Assembly (NCBI GenBank): GCA_031261145.1
Contig: JAISJX010000473.1
Coordinates: 1-13,343, forward strand
Direction of reading: 5' to 3'
Origin: Tannerella sp.
Lineage (GTDB): Bacteria; Bacteroidota; Bacteroidia; Bacteroidales; Tannerellaceae
DNA length: 13,343 nt
The notes beneath the pieces are model-generated. The model ran no database searches. It saw only the letters and a program-made list of their open reading frames with translations, and was not told where the DNA came from. The position numbers were made by a program, and so were the translations under genes. The number at the start of each line of letters is the position of its first letter. The stretch's first letter is position 1. This document shows, in pieces, positions 7,039-13,343 of this stretch.

Positions 7039-7864
7039 ATCGTTCATACTGGTTGCCGGGATATGCCTGCTTGGGTTTTCCCTGCTGACTGGTTGCCGCA
7101 GCCCGAAAGAGGCGGCTACCGGAAGTGTGAAAAGCCTGAAAACCGAAGAAGCGTTCTTTCTGGCCGTTCAGGAGCAGTCTATTCAATACCGGACGTTATC
7201 CGCACGTTTGCAGTTCAACGTCGTGATGCCCTCCGGCAAAGAACTCAGTTCGCGCGCACAACTGAAAATCCAAAAAAACGACCGCTTGCAATTGTCCGTA
7301 CAATTTCTCGGCTTTGAGGTGTTCCGCGCCGAACTGACGCCCGACAGCATCAAGATGATAGACCGTATGAACAAGCGTTATCTGCTCGACGAATATAGCC
7401 AAATCAAGGAAGAAGCGCTCATTGATTTCAATTTTTACAACTTGCAGGCTCTTTTTACCAACCAACTGTTCCTGCCGGGCGAGAACCAGCTCCCGAATCA
7501 GGCGTTCAATCGTTTTCAGTGGAAACGGACAGACGACGGCTACATCCTGCAAACAACGGGGCAAGCCGGTATGCGGTATCTCTTTACGGCCGACCGGGAA
7601 GAAAGGCTCTGTACGACCGAAATACGCTCCTCTGCGCATCACACCGTGCAATGGAACTATGCCGATTTCCGTCCGGTTGATAACCGGCTTTTCCCGATGA
7701 AAGCAAACGCGCTGCTGGATGAAGGAAGCCGGTCGCAAAGCGCCCTTGCGCTGACCTATTCCCAGGTGGAGGTCAATGTTCCCGTAGAGATAAGTTTCAA
7801 AGTTCCATCCGGATACGAAAAGGTATCCCTTTCGCAAATCCTGCAAACACTCGAAAAGTTATGA
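7025..7864 (+). CDS. DUF4292 lipoprotein, LolA/LolB-like
   Basis: The 279-residue product starts with a lipoprotein signal: two Met, Lys-Asn-Lys, a hydrophobic core, and a lipobox ending LLTGC with the modified Cys24. The mature part fits the DUF4292 family, including ARLQFNVVMPSGKELSSRAQ, the run NDRLQLSVQFLGFEVFRAEL, TPDSIKMIDRMNKRYLL, and a C-terminal strand-rich half ending KVPSGYEKVSL. The 'L..PLG.E..R..LTPDS' type of pattern and its strand order recall the half-barrel fold of LolA and LolB, which carry lipoproteins to the outer membrane; that similarity is my inference. Start choice: ATG at 7025 or the adjacent ATG at 7028, both inside the end of the TPR gene. Its stop overlaps the next start as ATGA (7861-7864). 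Flanking genes encode exported proteins, supporting an envelope role. Confidence 0.82.
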   Translation: MMKNKSFILVAGICLLGFSLLTGCRSPKEAATGSVKSLKTEEAFFLAVQEQSIQYRTLSARLQFNVVMPSGKELSSRAQLKIQKNDRLQLSVQFLGFEVFRAELTPDSIKMIDRMNKRYLLDEYSQIKEEALIDFNFYNLQALFTNQLFLPGENQLPNQAFNRFQWKRTDDGYILQTTGQAGMRYLFTADREERLCTTEIRSSAHHTVQWNYADFRPVDNRLFPMKANALLDEGSRSQSALALTYSQVEVNVPVEISFKVPSGYEKVSLSQILQTLEKL

Positions 7865-9111
7865 ACACGGCAAGAGATATGCGGCGAACCATCGTTTACC
7901 TGGCGGCATCCATGCTTCTTTTCGCTGCTGCCGGAAGCGTGTACGGGCAGGTATCCCTCAAGCAGTTGGAATCTCAACGGAAAGCGGCTCAGAAAGACAT
8001 CGAACTGACCACTCAATTACTCAATGAGACCCGCTCATCCGCCAAAGCCTCGCTCAACCGGTTGGATTTGATTTCCAAAAAGATTCTTGACCGCAAGAAA
8101 GTCATCAACCTCCTCAATCAGGAAATCAACCTGATTGACAAAAATATCGCCACGATGCACAACGAACTGAGCGGGTTGGAAAAAGACCTGATCGCCAAGC
8201 GTGAGAATTACACCCACTCGTTGCAAAACCTGTACACCCGCCATTCGTCCCAGTATAAATGGCTTTTCGTCCTCTCTGCCGACAATTTCGCCCAGTCTGT
8301 CCGCCGGATGCGTTATTTAGCCGAATATGCAAACTGGCAAAAACATCAGGCAAACCGGATTGTCGCAAAACAACATGAAATCACACAGAAGCAGTTGACT
8401 TTAGAGCAAACGCGCGCCGAGAAATTAGACCTGCTCTCCATCCGCGAAGCAGAAAACAGCAAACTGCAGGAAGAGGAAAGCGAACAGAAAAACGAAGTGC
8501 AACACCTGAATAAGAAGCAAAAAGATTTACAGGCGCTGCTGGACAAAAAGAAAAAACAGGCGGAAGCGCTGGACAGGCACATTGAAAGCCTGATTGTGAA
8601 AGATACCGATTCGTCCGTGAAAGATAAGGAGATTCCGCGTGTGGCGGAAATAAAAGGCGGTTATGCCATGACTAAAGATGAACGGAAATTATCGTCCGAT
8701 TTTGCATCCAACAAGGGACGCCTGCCTTACCCGATAACCGGGAAATATAAAGTCGTCGTCCCATTCGGCGAAAACCAACATCCCCAGTGGAAACATGTCC
8801 GCCTCAATAATAACGGTATTCAGATTCAAACCACCTCCGGCGCCGAAGCCCAAGCCGTTTTCGACGGGGTGGTAACCGCCAAGTTTGTGGAGCCGGGCTA
8901 TAACAACGGCGTCATCATACGCCACGGGAACTACATAACCTTCTATGCCAATTTAAGCAAGGTATATGTAAACACGGGAGATAAAGTGTCCACCTATCAG
9001 AAAATAGGCGAAATCTTCACCGACACCGAAAACGGAAATGCAACCATCCTCTATTTTGAAATACGCAAAGAGACAGACAAACTCAATCCCGAACAGTGGC
9101 TGAAGAGGTGA
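7861..9111 (+). CDS. EnvC-like murein hydrolase activator with degenerate LytM (M23) domain
   Basis: The 416-residue protein has a signal peptide (cleavage probably near VYGQ, residue 30), a long coiled coil at about 31-120 and 165-245 (rich in Gln, Glu, Lys and Leu; 'LEQTRAEKLDLLSIREAENS'), and a C-terminal LytM/M23 domain at about 290-410. This is the layout of EnvC, which binds and activates septal N-acetylmuramyl-L-alanine amidases. The positions that hold zinc ligands in active M23 enzymes look replaced: the first His and Asp region reads NNNGIQI, the YAHL motif reads YANL (Asn364), and HLHFEI reads ILYFEI (residues 396-401). I therefore infer an activator, not an active peptidase, even though automatic annotation may call it a metallopeptidase. 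The start shares an ATGA overlap with the lipoprotein gene. It is the last gene of the operon; a 17-base palindrome spans its stop codon. Confidence 0.85.
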   Translation: MNTARDMRRTIVYLAASMLLFAAAGSVYGQVSLKQLESQRKAAQKDIELTTQLLNETRSSAKASLNRLDLISKKILDRKKVINLLNQEINLIDKNIATMHNELSGLEKDLIAKRENYTHSLQNLYTRHSSQYKWLFVLSADNFAQSVRRMRYLAEYANWQKHQANRIVAKQHEITQKQLTLEQTRAEKLDLLSIREAENSKLQEEESEQKNEVQHLNKKQKDLQALLDKKKKQAEALDRHIESLIVKDTDSSVKDKEIPRVAEIKGGYAMTKDERKLSSDFASNKGRLPYPITGKYKVVVPFGENQHPQWKHVRLNNNGIQIQTTSGAEAQAVFDGVVTAKFVEPGYNNGVIIRHGNYITFYANLSKVYVNTGDKVSTYQKIGEIFTDTENGNATILYFEIRKETDKLNPEQWLKR

Positions 9112-9120
9112 TTCACCTCT
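9104..9120 (+). repeat. 17-bp palindrome across the envC-like stop codon
   Basis: AGAGGTGA, one T, then TCACCTCT form perfect 8-base arms. The TGA stop is in the left arm. With a single-base centre it cannot form a normal RNA hairpin, so a DNA-level role or chance is likelier than termination. Confidence 0.6.
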
Positions 9121-9149
9121 CCCCCTGCCCCCTCTCCGCGGGAGAAGGG
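9118..9149 (+). repeat. C-rich imperfect hairpin sequence downstream of the envC-like gene
   Basis: A C-rich stretch runs into CCCTCTCCGCGGGAGAAGGG (9130-9149), which can pair as CCC/GGG and CTCC/GGAG with small bulges. There is no T-run behind it. Its composition differs sharply from the surroundings, as is typical of dispersed intergenic repeats, but no second copy is present in this window. Confidence 0.5.
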
Positions 9150-9217
9150 AATAGATAAGGTATAAACATAGTCAAGAACTGGATTGCTTCGCGCCTCGCA
9201 AAGACGATGTGCGAGTA

Positions 9218-9348
9218 TTCGTCATTGCGAGACCCCAATAAGCCTTCGGTTTATCAAAAAAGTAAAATGACGAGTATTTGCAATATATTGATAATACGTG
9301 TGATACAAAACTCGTCATTATAAGGGCAAATCCCGAAGCAATCCATTA
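9218..9348 (+). repeat. 131-bp dispersed intergenic repeat, copy B
   Basis: This copy is identical to 635-765 except for A at 9287, and has the same orientation. It has more flanking repeat material than copy A. Upstream, GGATTGCTTCG (9181-9191) is the inverted match of CGAAGCAATCC at its right end (9334-9344), and a 6-base hairpin CTCGCA/TGCGAG lies at 9195-9215. Downstream GGATTGCTTCG recurs at 9363-9373. It lies between two convergent transcription units, where an insertion does least harm. Confidence 0.9.
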
Positions 9349-9380
9349 ATAATCAATACTCTGGATTGCTTCGCCTACGG

Positions 9381-9416
9381 CTCGCAAATACGAAACCAGA
9401 CTTTTTGGTCAGCCCC
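9381..9416 (-). repeat. Outer arm of dispersed repeat, copy B (right end)
   Basis: The reverse complement of this 36-bp block matches 613-648 at 33 of 36 positions. Here it lies to the right of the core, 32 bases beyond it, whereas in copy A it overlaps the core's left edge. Together the two arrangements suggest a complete element of the form arm-core-inverted arm. Confidence 0.8.
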
Positions 9417-9426
9417 AACGCCCCCT

Positions 9427-9471
9427 GCCGCCCGCAACGTTTTTGCTACGGGTACGCGGGGAGCTTTTTTT
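9427..9471 (+). terminator. Probable rho-independent terminator of the dut operon
   Basis: GCCGCCCGC (9427-9435) can pair with GCGGGGAGC (9456-9464) at seven of nine positions, and seven T residues follow directly (9465-9471). The orientation suits the plus-strand operon ending at 9111, though the 316-base distance is long and includes the repeat. Confidence 0.5.
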
Positions 9472-9472
9472 A

Positions 9473-9500
9473 ATTGAGAATTGAAAATTGAGAATTAGGA
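9473..9500 (+). repeat. Heptamer tandem array (ATTGARA-type x4)
   Basis: Units read ATTGAGA, ATTGAAA, ATTGAGA, ATTAGGA. It is the same size and period as the array at 3545-3572, and both begin each unit with ATT. It starts immediately after the T-run of the probable terminator. Confidence 0.7.
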
Positions 9501-9550
9501 GGGAGCAGGGTAAAACTTGATTTCCACCTGATTTCCCCCACAAAACTACC

Positions 9551-10927
9551 TTACTTGAGATATTTGCTTGAAATAATAGCCACTTTCATATTATCGTTAT
9601 CTTTCCGCAACTTGATACCGGATGGCCCCAAATAGGGCGTTATATCGGTGGTATAATAAGCGTTATTCTGTGAAGTATAGGCTCGGACGACAGGGACTAA
9701 CAATAACCGCAAATCTTCGTCCGGTTTCACTCTGACATGAACGTTCAGCAGGGAAGATATGTTATAGAATGAATAGATACGGCTTGTACTGTTATATCCA
9801 GCAGACGTACCCATAGACTGCGTTCCATCCGTCGAAATATAGGTCGTAACGTTATTTTCGACATTTCTGTTTTGAAAAAAGGTCGGAAGGGAATCTTCCG
9901 GCATCAACAGTAAATAAGGCGGCTGAATCAGCGTATATAACAGTTCCTCCTGCGGCAGGTATTTGATATTCAGCAATAAATCATTGACGACACGGCCATC
10001 GATCACCTTTGCTATTTCTTTGGTCGGAATAACCAAACGGGTGTAAACGCCGATCGGAGTTTTCAGGAACGTATATTCGTCATTATCAACTAAAAGCGGC
10101 TCAATGTCCGAATCCTGAAAACGATTCAACTGGATGACTTCTTTACTTACGGAGAAACTTTCCGAGGCAATGAGCACCGAATCTGCTCCCGTACTGCTCT
10201 CTACTGCATAATTATAGGCTATTACAAGCGTCGTTTGTTCGACATGAATAATATTTCCGCTACCATAGTTGGTGGTCACGTAAATACCGGGAAAAAACTT
10301 GTTGAATGTTTCCTGATCCTTAAAGGTCGATGGGTTTTTAATCGTCTCATCATAAAATTTTTGTCCAAGTCCGGTCGAACAGGGAATCCGAAGAACGCGC
10401 AAAATCTCAGTAGTGGTCGTATCAACAATAGCTTCGTTAGCTGCCATATAGACCTTAGAACCAAGCGTCAGGCTCATATCGCAATAATCTTCCGGATTGA
10501 TATGGGTATAAAACACTTTCTCCAACGGTTTGGTAACCGGATAGATTTGCGCCTGCATAGGCGTCTGGCCGTCACCGGTAGATACCCAATAATAGATATT
10601 AAAATAAGCGGAATCGATCTTTCCTTCATACGGTGTTTGCTTAAATTTCCAATTCTCCTGACAGTAGAACTGGCAAAGAAAATCTGTTTTTAACCGTCCA
10701 TAAACAGGATCGTGGATTTCGCCCAATAAACCGCTGATGGTTTTGGCATAGACCGAATCGACTTTTATGGTCGAGGCCTGTATCTGAAACGAATCTTTAT
10801 AAACCGTGACTTTATCGCTGTCCGGCAGAATAGTGGGGCCAACCAGATTGAGAGTGTCGTCACATCCACAAAAAAAGACCATCCATCCCGTACATAAAAC
10901 GGCGATTAGAGACTGTCTGATATTCAT
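9551..10927 (-). CDS. DUF4270 family lipoprotein
   Basis: The 458-residue product begins MNIRQSLIAVLCTGWMVFF and then CGCDD, a lipoprotein-type signal with the modified cysteine at residue 22 (or 20). The acidic pair just after the Cys is compatible with the surface-export signals reported for Bacteroidota lipoproteins, which is suggestive only. The rest is strand-rich and fits DUF4270, for example the early stretch VGPTILPDSDKVTVYKDSF and SGLLGEIHDPVYGRLKTDF, and a late segment with YLLLMPEDSLPTFFQNR. Function is unknown. I chose ATG 10927 over an in-frame ATG at 10981 because it puts a short basic n-region directly before the hydrophobic core and removes a 46-base overlap with the upstream gene. 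It follows the glycogen-synthase-like gene by seven bases on the same strand, so the two are co-transcribed; why is unclear. Confidence 0.82.
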   Translation of the reverse strand: MNIRQSLIAVLCTGWMVFFCGCDDTLNLVGPTILPDSDKVTVYKDSFQIQASTIKVDSVYAKTISGLLGEIHDPVYGRLKTDFLCQFYCQENWKFKQTPYEGKIDSAYFNIYYWVSTGDGQTPMQAQIYPVTKPLEKVFYTHINPEDYCDMSLTLGSKVYMAANEAIVDTTTTEILRVLRIPCSTGLGQKFYDETIKNPSTFKDQETFNKFFPGIYVTTNYGSGNIIHVEQTTLVIAYNYAVESSTGADSVLIASESFSVSKEVIQLNRFQDSDIEPLLVDNDEYTFLKTPIGVYTRLVIPTKEIAKVIDGRVVNDLLLNIKYLPQEELLYTLIQPPYLLLMPEDSLPTFFQNRNVENNVTTYISTDGTQSMGTSAGYNSTSRIYSFYNISSLLNVHVRVKPDEDLRLLLVPVVRAYTSQNNAYYTTDITPYLGPSGIKLRKDNDNMKVAIISSKYLK

Positions 10928-10934
10928 TACATTC

Positions 10935-11747
10935 TTACTTGGAACTGAGTAGTGCATCATAAAATTCATTATATACATCAATATAGTTATCCGTTGATTG
11001 ATAAGGTAAAAATTCTTTTTTACTTTTAGTTATATAGTCCATTAAACCTTCGTCTATCGTCGCGCTTCCCTGAATAATGGCATCCGAAAAGTGAATGGCC
11101 ATCTTTGTAAACGAGGCATAATCAGGCGTTTCAATAAATTTGGCATCCTTGTCGGTAGCTCCGTCCAATTTCAGTTTCTTGGCTAATTCTCCACCCAGCG
11201 GCGATTTGAAAGCGTCGTCATAGACGGAATAGATTACTTTCGTATTCAAAAAACAGGGATCGTCCAGATACATCCGTTTCAGGTAGAGCGGCGCCAATGC
11301 CGTAAGCCATCCGTGACAATGGATGATGTCGGGTATCCAGCGCAACTTTTTGATCGTTTCAAAAACGCCGCGTACGTAAAAAATGGCTCGCTCGTCATTG
11401 TCTTCAAATTCCACGCCGTCGTCATCGGCTACCGTGGTTCTTCGTTGGAAGAACTCTTCATTATCAATGAAATACACCTGCATGCGAGCAGACTGTATAG
11501 ACGCCACCTTAATAATCAGCGGATGATCCGTATCATCAATAATCAAGTTCATGCCCGACAGTCGAATCACTTCATGCAATTGATTACGGCGTTCATTGAT
11601 ACTACCGTATTTCGGCATAAATGCTCTGATTTCCTTCCCATACTCTTGAATACCCTGAGGAAGGTCTCTACACACAATCGCTATTTCTGATTCCGGAAGA
11701 TAAGGCGTTATTTCTTGAGTTATAAACAAAACTTTTTTGGCATCCAT
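10935..11747 (-). CDS. Glycogen/starch synthase N-domain protein (GT5-like, single domain)
   Basis: The 270-residue product resembles only the N-terminal Rossmann domain of GT5 glycogen/starch synthases: VLFITQEITPY at residues 6-16, KEIRAFMPKYGSI at 38-50, DIIHCHGWLTALAPLYLK at 140-157 and VIYSVYDDAF at 171-180. A full enzyme has about 470 residues and a second GT-B domain carrying the catalytic glutamates; that half is absent, and the stop is followed directly by another gene, not by remnants. The N-terminal KxGGL nucleotide-sugar motif is also missing; the region reads PYLPESEIAIVCRDLP. I recall single-domain members of this kind, annotated as glycogen synthase, in many Bacteroidales, so this is probably a stable family form, not a decayed gene. 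Catalysis alone seems unlikely; it may bind a sugar nucleotide or glucan, or act as a regulatory partner. A strong -7 element lies upstream. Confidence 0.8.
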   Translation of the reverse strand: MDAKKVLFITQEITPYLPESEIAIVCRDLPQGIQEYGKEIRAFMPKYGSINERRNQLHEVIRLSGMNLIIDDTDHPLIIKVASIQSARMQVYFIDNEEFFQRRTTVADDDGVEFEDNDERAIFYVRGVFETIKKLRWIPDIIHCHGWLTALAPLYLKRMYLDDPCFLNTKVIYSVYDDAFKSPLGGELAKKLKLDGATDKDAKFIETPDYASFTKMAIHFSDAIIQGSATIDEGLMDYITKSKKEFLPYQSTDNYIDVYNEFYDALLSSK

Positions 11748-11775
11748 TTATTACATTGAACTATAAAATTGACTA

Positions 11776-11783
11776 CAAAGATA
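11776..11783 (-). promoter_or_regulatory. Putative -7 promoter element for the GT5-like/DUF4270 unit
   Basis: Read on the minus strand this is TATCTTTG, a perfect TAnnTTTG match, 28 bases before the ATG at 11747. The following bases extend an 11-mer shared exactly with the dut promoter. The -33 region has no clear TTG. Confidence 0.6.
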
Positions 11784-11884
11784 GTAAAAATATATGAAAG
11801 ATTAAATCTTTAAATTCCATAAAAAAATGAATTGACTGATTCGGACAAAATTACATCGCTAAATAACAGACATTTATAAAAATA

Positions 11885-11923
11885 CGAGTGGAGAGTTAAT
11901 AATAATGAATTTCATCCCACTCG
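11885..11923 (-). terminator. Possible terminator of the ligase-like gene
   Basis: CGAGTGG (11885-11891) and CCACTCG (11917-11923) are perfect 7-bp arms around a 25-nt loop. On the minus strand the stem is followed by TATTTTTAT. It lies 33 bases past the stop at 11957, as a 3' hairpin should. Confidence 0.45.
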
Positions 11924-11956
11924 CCCCGAATAGACGCCCATTTTCGCCTGTTTACA

Positions 11957-13343
11957 TTATATTATATAGTCAAAACGACCGTCGGACAGCTCGTCTTCGT
12001 CGTCTTTATGGGACGATCCGGCATCTTTGATCCGCTTTTCGACGGAAACGGGCGGAATCTCATTTCCACTTTCCGCTTCAACCTCATCCCGGATGTTGGA
12101 TTCAGCCGCAACAACCGGCGCTTCTATTAGAACCTGTTCCTCTTCGGACGCCGCATCTTCCCCGGCGGGGTATTTATAAACGTCCGTAAATTCTCCGGAT
12201 TCTTTAAGAATGGAGTCTTCCGGTTCCGGCTCTGCGGGTTCCGGCGCAATAGATTCCGGTTCTGCCGGGATTTCGTCTTCGACCAAAAACACAAGTTTGT
12301 TTTGATCCGTCACTGATTCATCCGTAAACGATTGAATTTCTTCATTCGTCACAGAAGACCTATCAAATTGTTTTTCAAACATCTGATCAAAATATTCACT
12401 CTTCATCACTTTATCATCTTCTTGTTTTTCGTTCTCATTTACATCCTCATTTATAGGCGCTTGAGGCTGGAGTTCCGGTTCTACGGATTCTTCCGTCCCT
12501 GCGGATTCACTGACTGCATCCGGCGCCGAAACGGGTGCAACCGCTCCGGGCAACCGCTCATCTCCCCTCTCCTCTCCTGTCAGCGGTTCTGCCGGTTGTT
12601 GAAGTTCTTCGCCGGATTCCGCTGATTCGCCGGAATCTTCGTCGTCCAAGCATTTCAAATAATCCAGTATTTCGTCGAGTTCTTCCGTTTCTTCGTCTTC
12701 ATCATATTCGTCATACTCATTGCCGGGTTCCTCGCCGTCATACGCTGCCTCCGCCTCAATAATCAACGGTTTATTAAACCATTCTTCCAAGTCGCGTAAC
12801 TCTTCAAGTAACTCTTCGGTAACAACAGGATATTCTTCTTTATATATATGTTCGTGAGCGCTGTCGCTATTTTCTTCTTTCACTTCATTAGCCGCAGGTT
12901 TTTCTACCGGTGGAACGGGATTCCCGGCTTTTTCTTCTTCCTGCCTTTTCCTCTTGACCGGAATCAGATGCAGTTTGTAGGCATTCCCGTTATCCGGAAC
13001 TTTCTTCTGATTGGAAATAAGTCCTTTAACGGGAGGTTCGTTTTCTGCAACCAATTCGTCCGGCTGCACTTTTCCAACCGTTTGGATTGCTTTGAGGACA
13101 ACAACAGACGCATTTTCACCGACCGGAACAGGAACCAACCGTTCCCGTTTGCCAAAAAGAAGCCCCAGGAACATCATCATAAAAAAGCCTTTATTGCTTG
13201 TTAGAAATGAATCGGAAATATTTTCGATAAAAACAAAACTCGCCAAAATCAGCAAAATCACAAACAATTGAATATCGCCGTCCTGCTTAAATTGCCACAG
13301 CGATTTTGAAAGAATGTAAACCCAGAAAAACAAATAAAGGAAA
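11957..13343 (-). CDS. Membrane protein, O-antigen ligase/polymerase-like C-terminus with long acidic tail (5' partial)
   Basis: The frame is open to the right edge, so the start lies outside the window; the TTG at 13333 is not a credible start. About 60 visible residues form the end of a polytopic membrane protein: a segment ending FWVYILSK, then LFVILLILASFVFIENI, and GFFMMMFLGLLFG, followed by basic residues (GKRER). The FIENISDSFLTSNKG loop between the last two helices resembles the C-terminus of the O-antigen ligase/Wzy polymerase superfamily; this is a pattern judgement on a fragment. After the last helix comes a tail of nearly 400 residues with no predicted fold, very rich in Glu and Asp, with Pro-Glu runs such as EPAEPEPED and acid clusters such as YDEYDEDEETEELDE. 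Basic residues right after the last helix suggest the tail is cytoplasmic. The stop is TAA at 11957. Confidence 0.55.
   Translation of the reverse strand, partial: FLYLFFWVYILSKSLWQFKQDGDIQLFVILLILASFVFIENISDSFLTSNKGFFMMMFLGLLFGKRERLVPVPVGENASVVVLKAIQTVGKVQPDELVAENEPPVKGLISNQKKVPDNGNAYKLHLIPVKRKRQEEEKAGNPVPPVEKPAANEVKEENSDSAHEHIYKEEYPVVTEELLEELRDLEEWFNKPLIIEAEAAYDGEEPGNEYDEYDEDEETEELDEILDYLKCLDDEDSGESAESGEELQQPAEPLTGEERGDERLPGAVAPVSAPDAVSESAGTEESVEPELQPQAPINEDVNENEKQEDDKVMKSEYFDQMFEKQFDRSSVTNEEIQSFTDESVTDQNKLVFLVEDEIPAEPESIAPEPAEPEPEDSILKESGEFTDVYKYPAGEDAASEEEQVLIEAPVVAAESNIRDEVEAESGNEIPPVSVEKRIKDAGSSHKDDEDELSDGRFDYII

Noticed and set aside
8728..9108. Active M23 metallopeptidase
   Set aside because: The expected His and Asp ligands are replaced, so an EnvC-like activator is the better call.
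10928..10981. Longer start for the DUF4270 lipoprotein
   Set aside because: It would put 18 unrelated residues before the signal peptide and overlap the upstream gene; ATG 10927 gives a normal lipoprotein signal.
12332..13271. Plus-strand open frames opposite the ligase-like gene
   Set aside because: They are antisense shadows of an acidic, low-complexity coding region, and their products are compositionally biased with no family resemblance.

Overview
The window is chromosomal DNA from a member of the Bacteroidota, most likely the order Bacteroidales. This rests on three things. Several intergenic regions carry the TAnnTTTG type of -7 promoter element. Gene families largely confined to this phylum are present (a type IX-secretion-like C-terminal tail, DUF4292, DUF4270, and a stand-alone GT5 N-domain 'glycogen/starch synthase'). 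Clear Shine-Dalgarno sites are absent. I cannot name a genus from sequence alone.

Layout on the plus strand: (1) 1-557 is the 3' end of a secreted protein with a type IX-like sorting tail. (2) 558-900 is non-coding; it holds copy A of a dispersed repeat, an 11-bp tandem repeat and a promoter. (3) 901-3438 is a compact three-gene operon, queH - agmatine deiminase - N-carbamoylputrescine amidase, with a 4-bp overlap and then a 4-bp gap. (4) 3439-3736 is non-coding, with short inverted and tandem repeats and a promoter. (5) 3737-4702 is a single regulator-like gene with a putative N-terminal HTH. (6) 4779-9111 is a four-gene operon: dut, a TPR protein, a DUF4292 lipoprotein with a LolA/LolB-like pattern, and an EnvC-like coiled-coil protein with a degenerate LytM domain.

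The plus-strand operon converges with the minus-strand genes across 9112-9550. That interval holds copy B of the dispersed repeat, a heptamer array and a probable terminator. On the minus strand, reading right to left, come the 3' part of a membrane protein resembling an O-antigen ligase/polymerase with a long acidic tail (11957-edge), then a promoter, then a two-gene unit: a GT5-N-domain protein (10935-11747) and a DUF4270 lipoprotein (9551-10927).

Functionally, the second and third genes of the queH operon encode consecutive steps of agmatine-to-putrescine conversion, coupled to a tRNA queuosine gene. The dut operon looks like a nucleotide-hygiene gene followed by an envelope module. The most unusual non-coding signal is a 131-bp sequence present twice, 130/131 identical and 8.6 kb apart. 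Each copy carries a 36-bp outer arm on opposite sides and in opposite orientation, as expected for two partial copies of a terminal-inverted-repeat element. I see no defence system, CRISPR array, tRNA, rRNA or transposase gene. Most of the coding content looks like ordinary core Bacteroidales genome.
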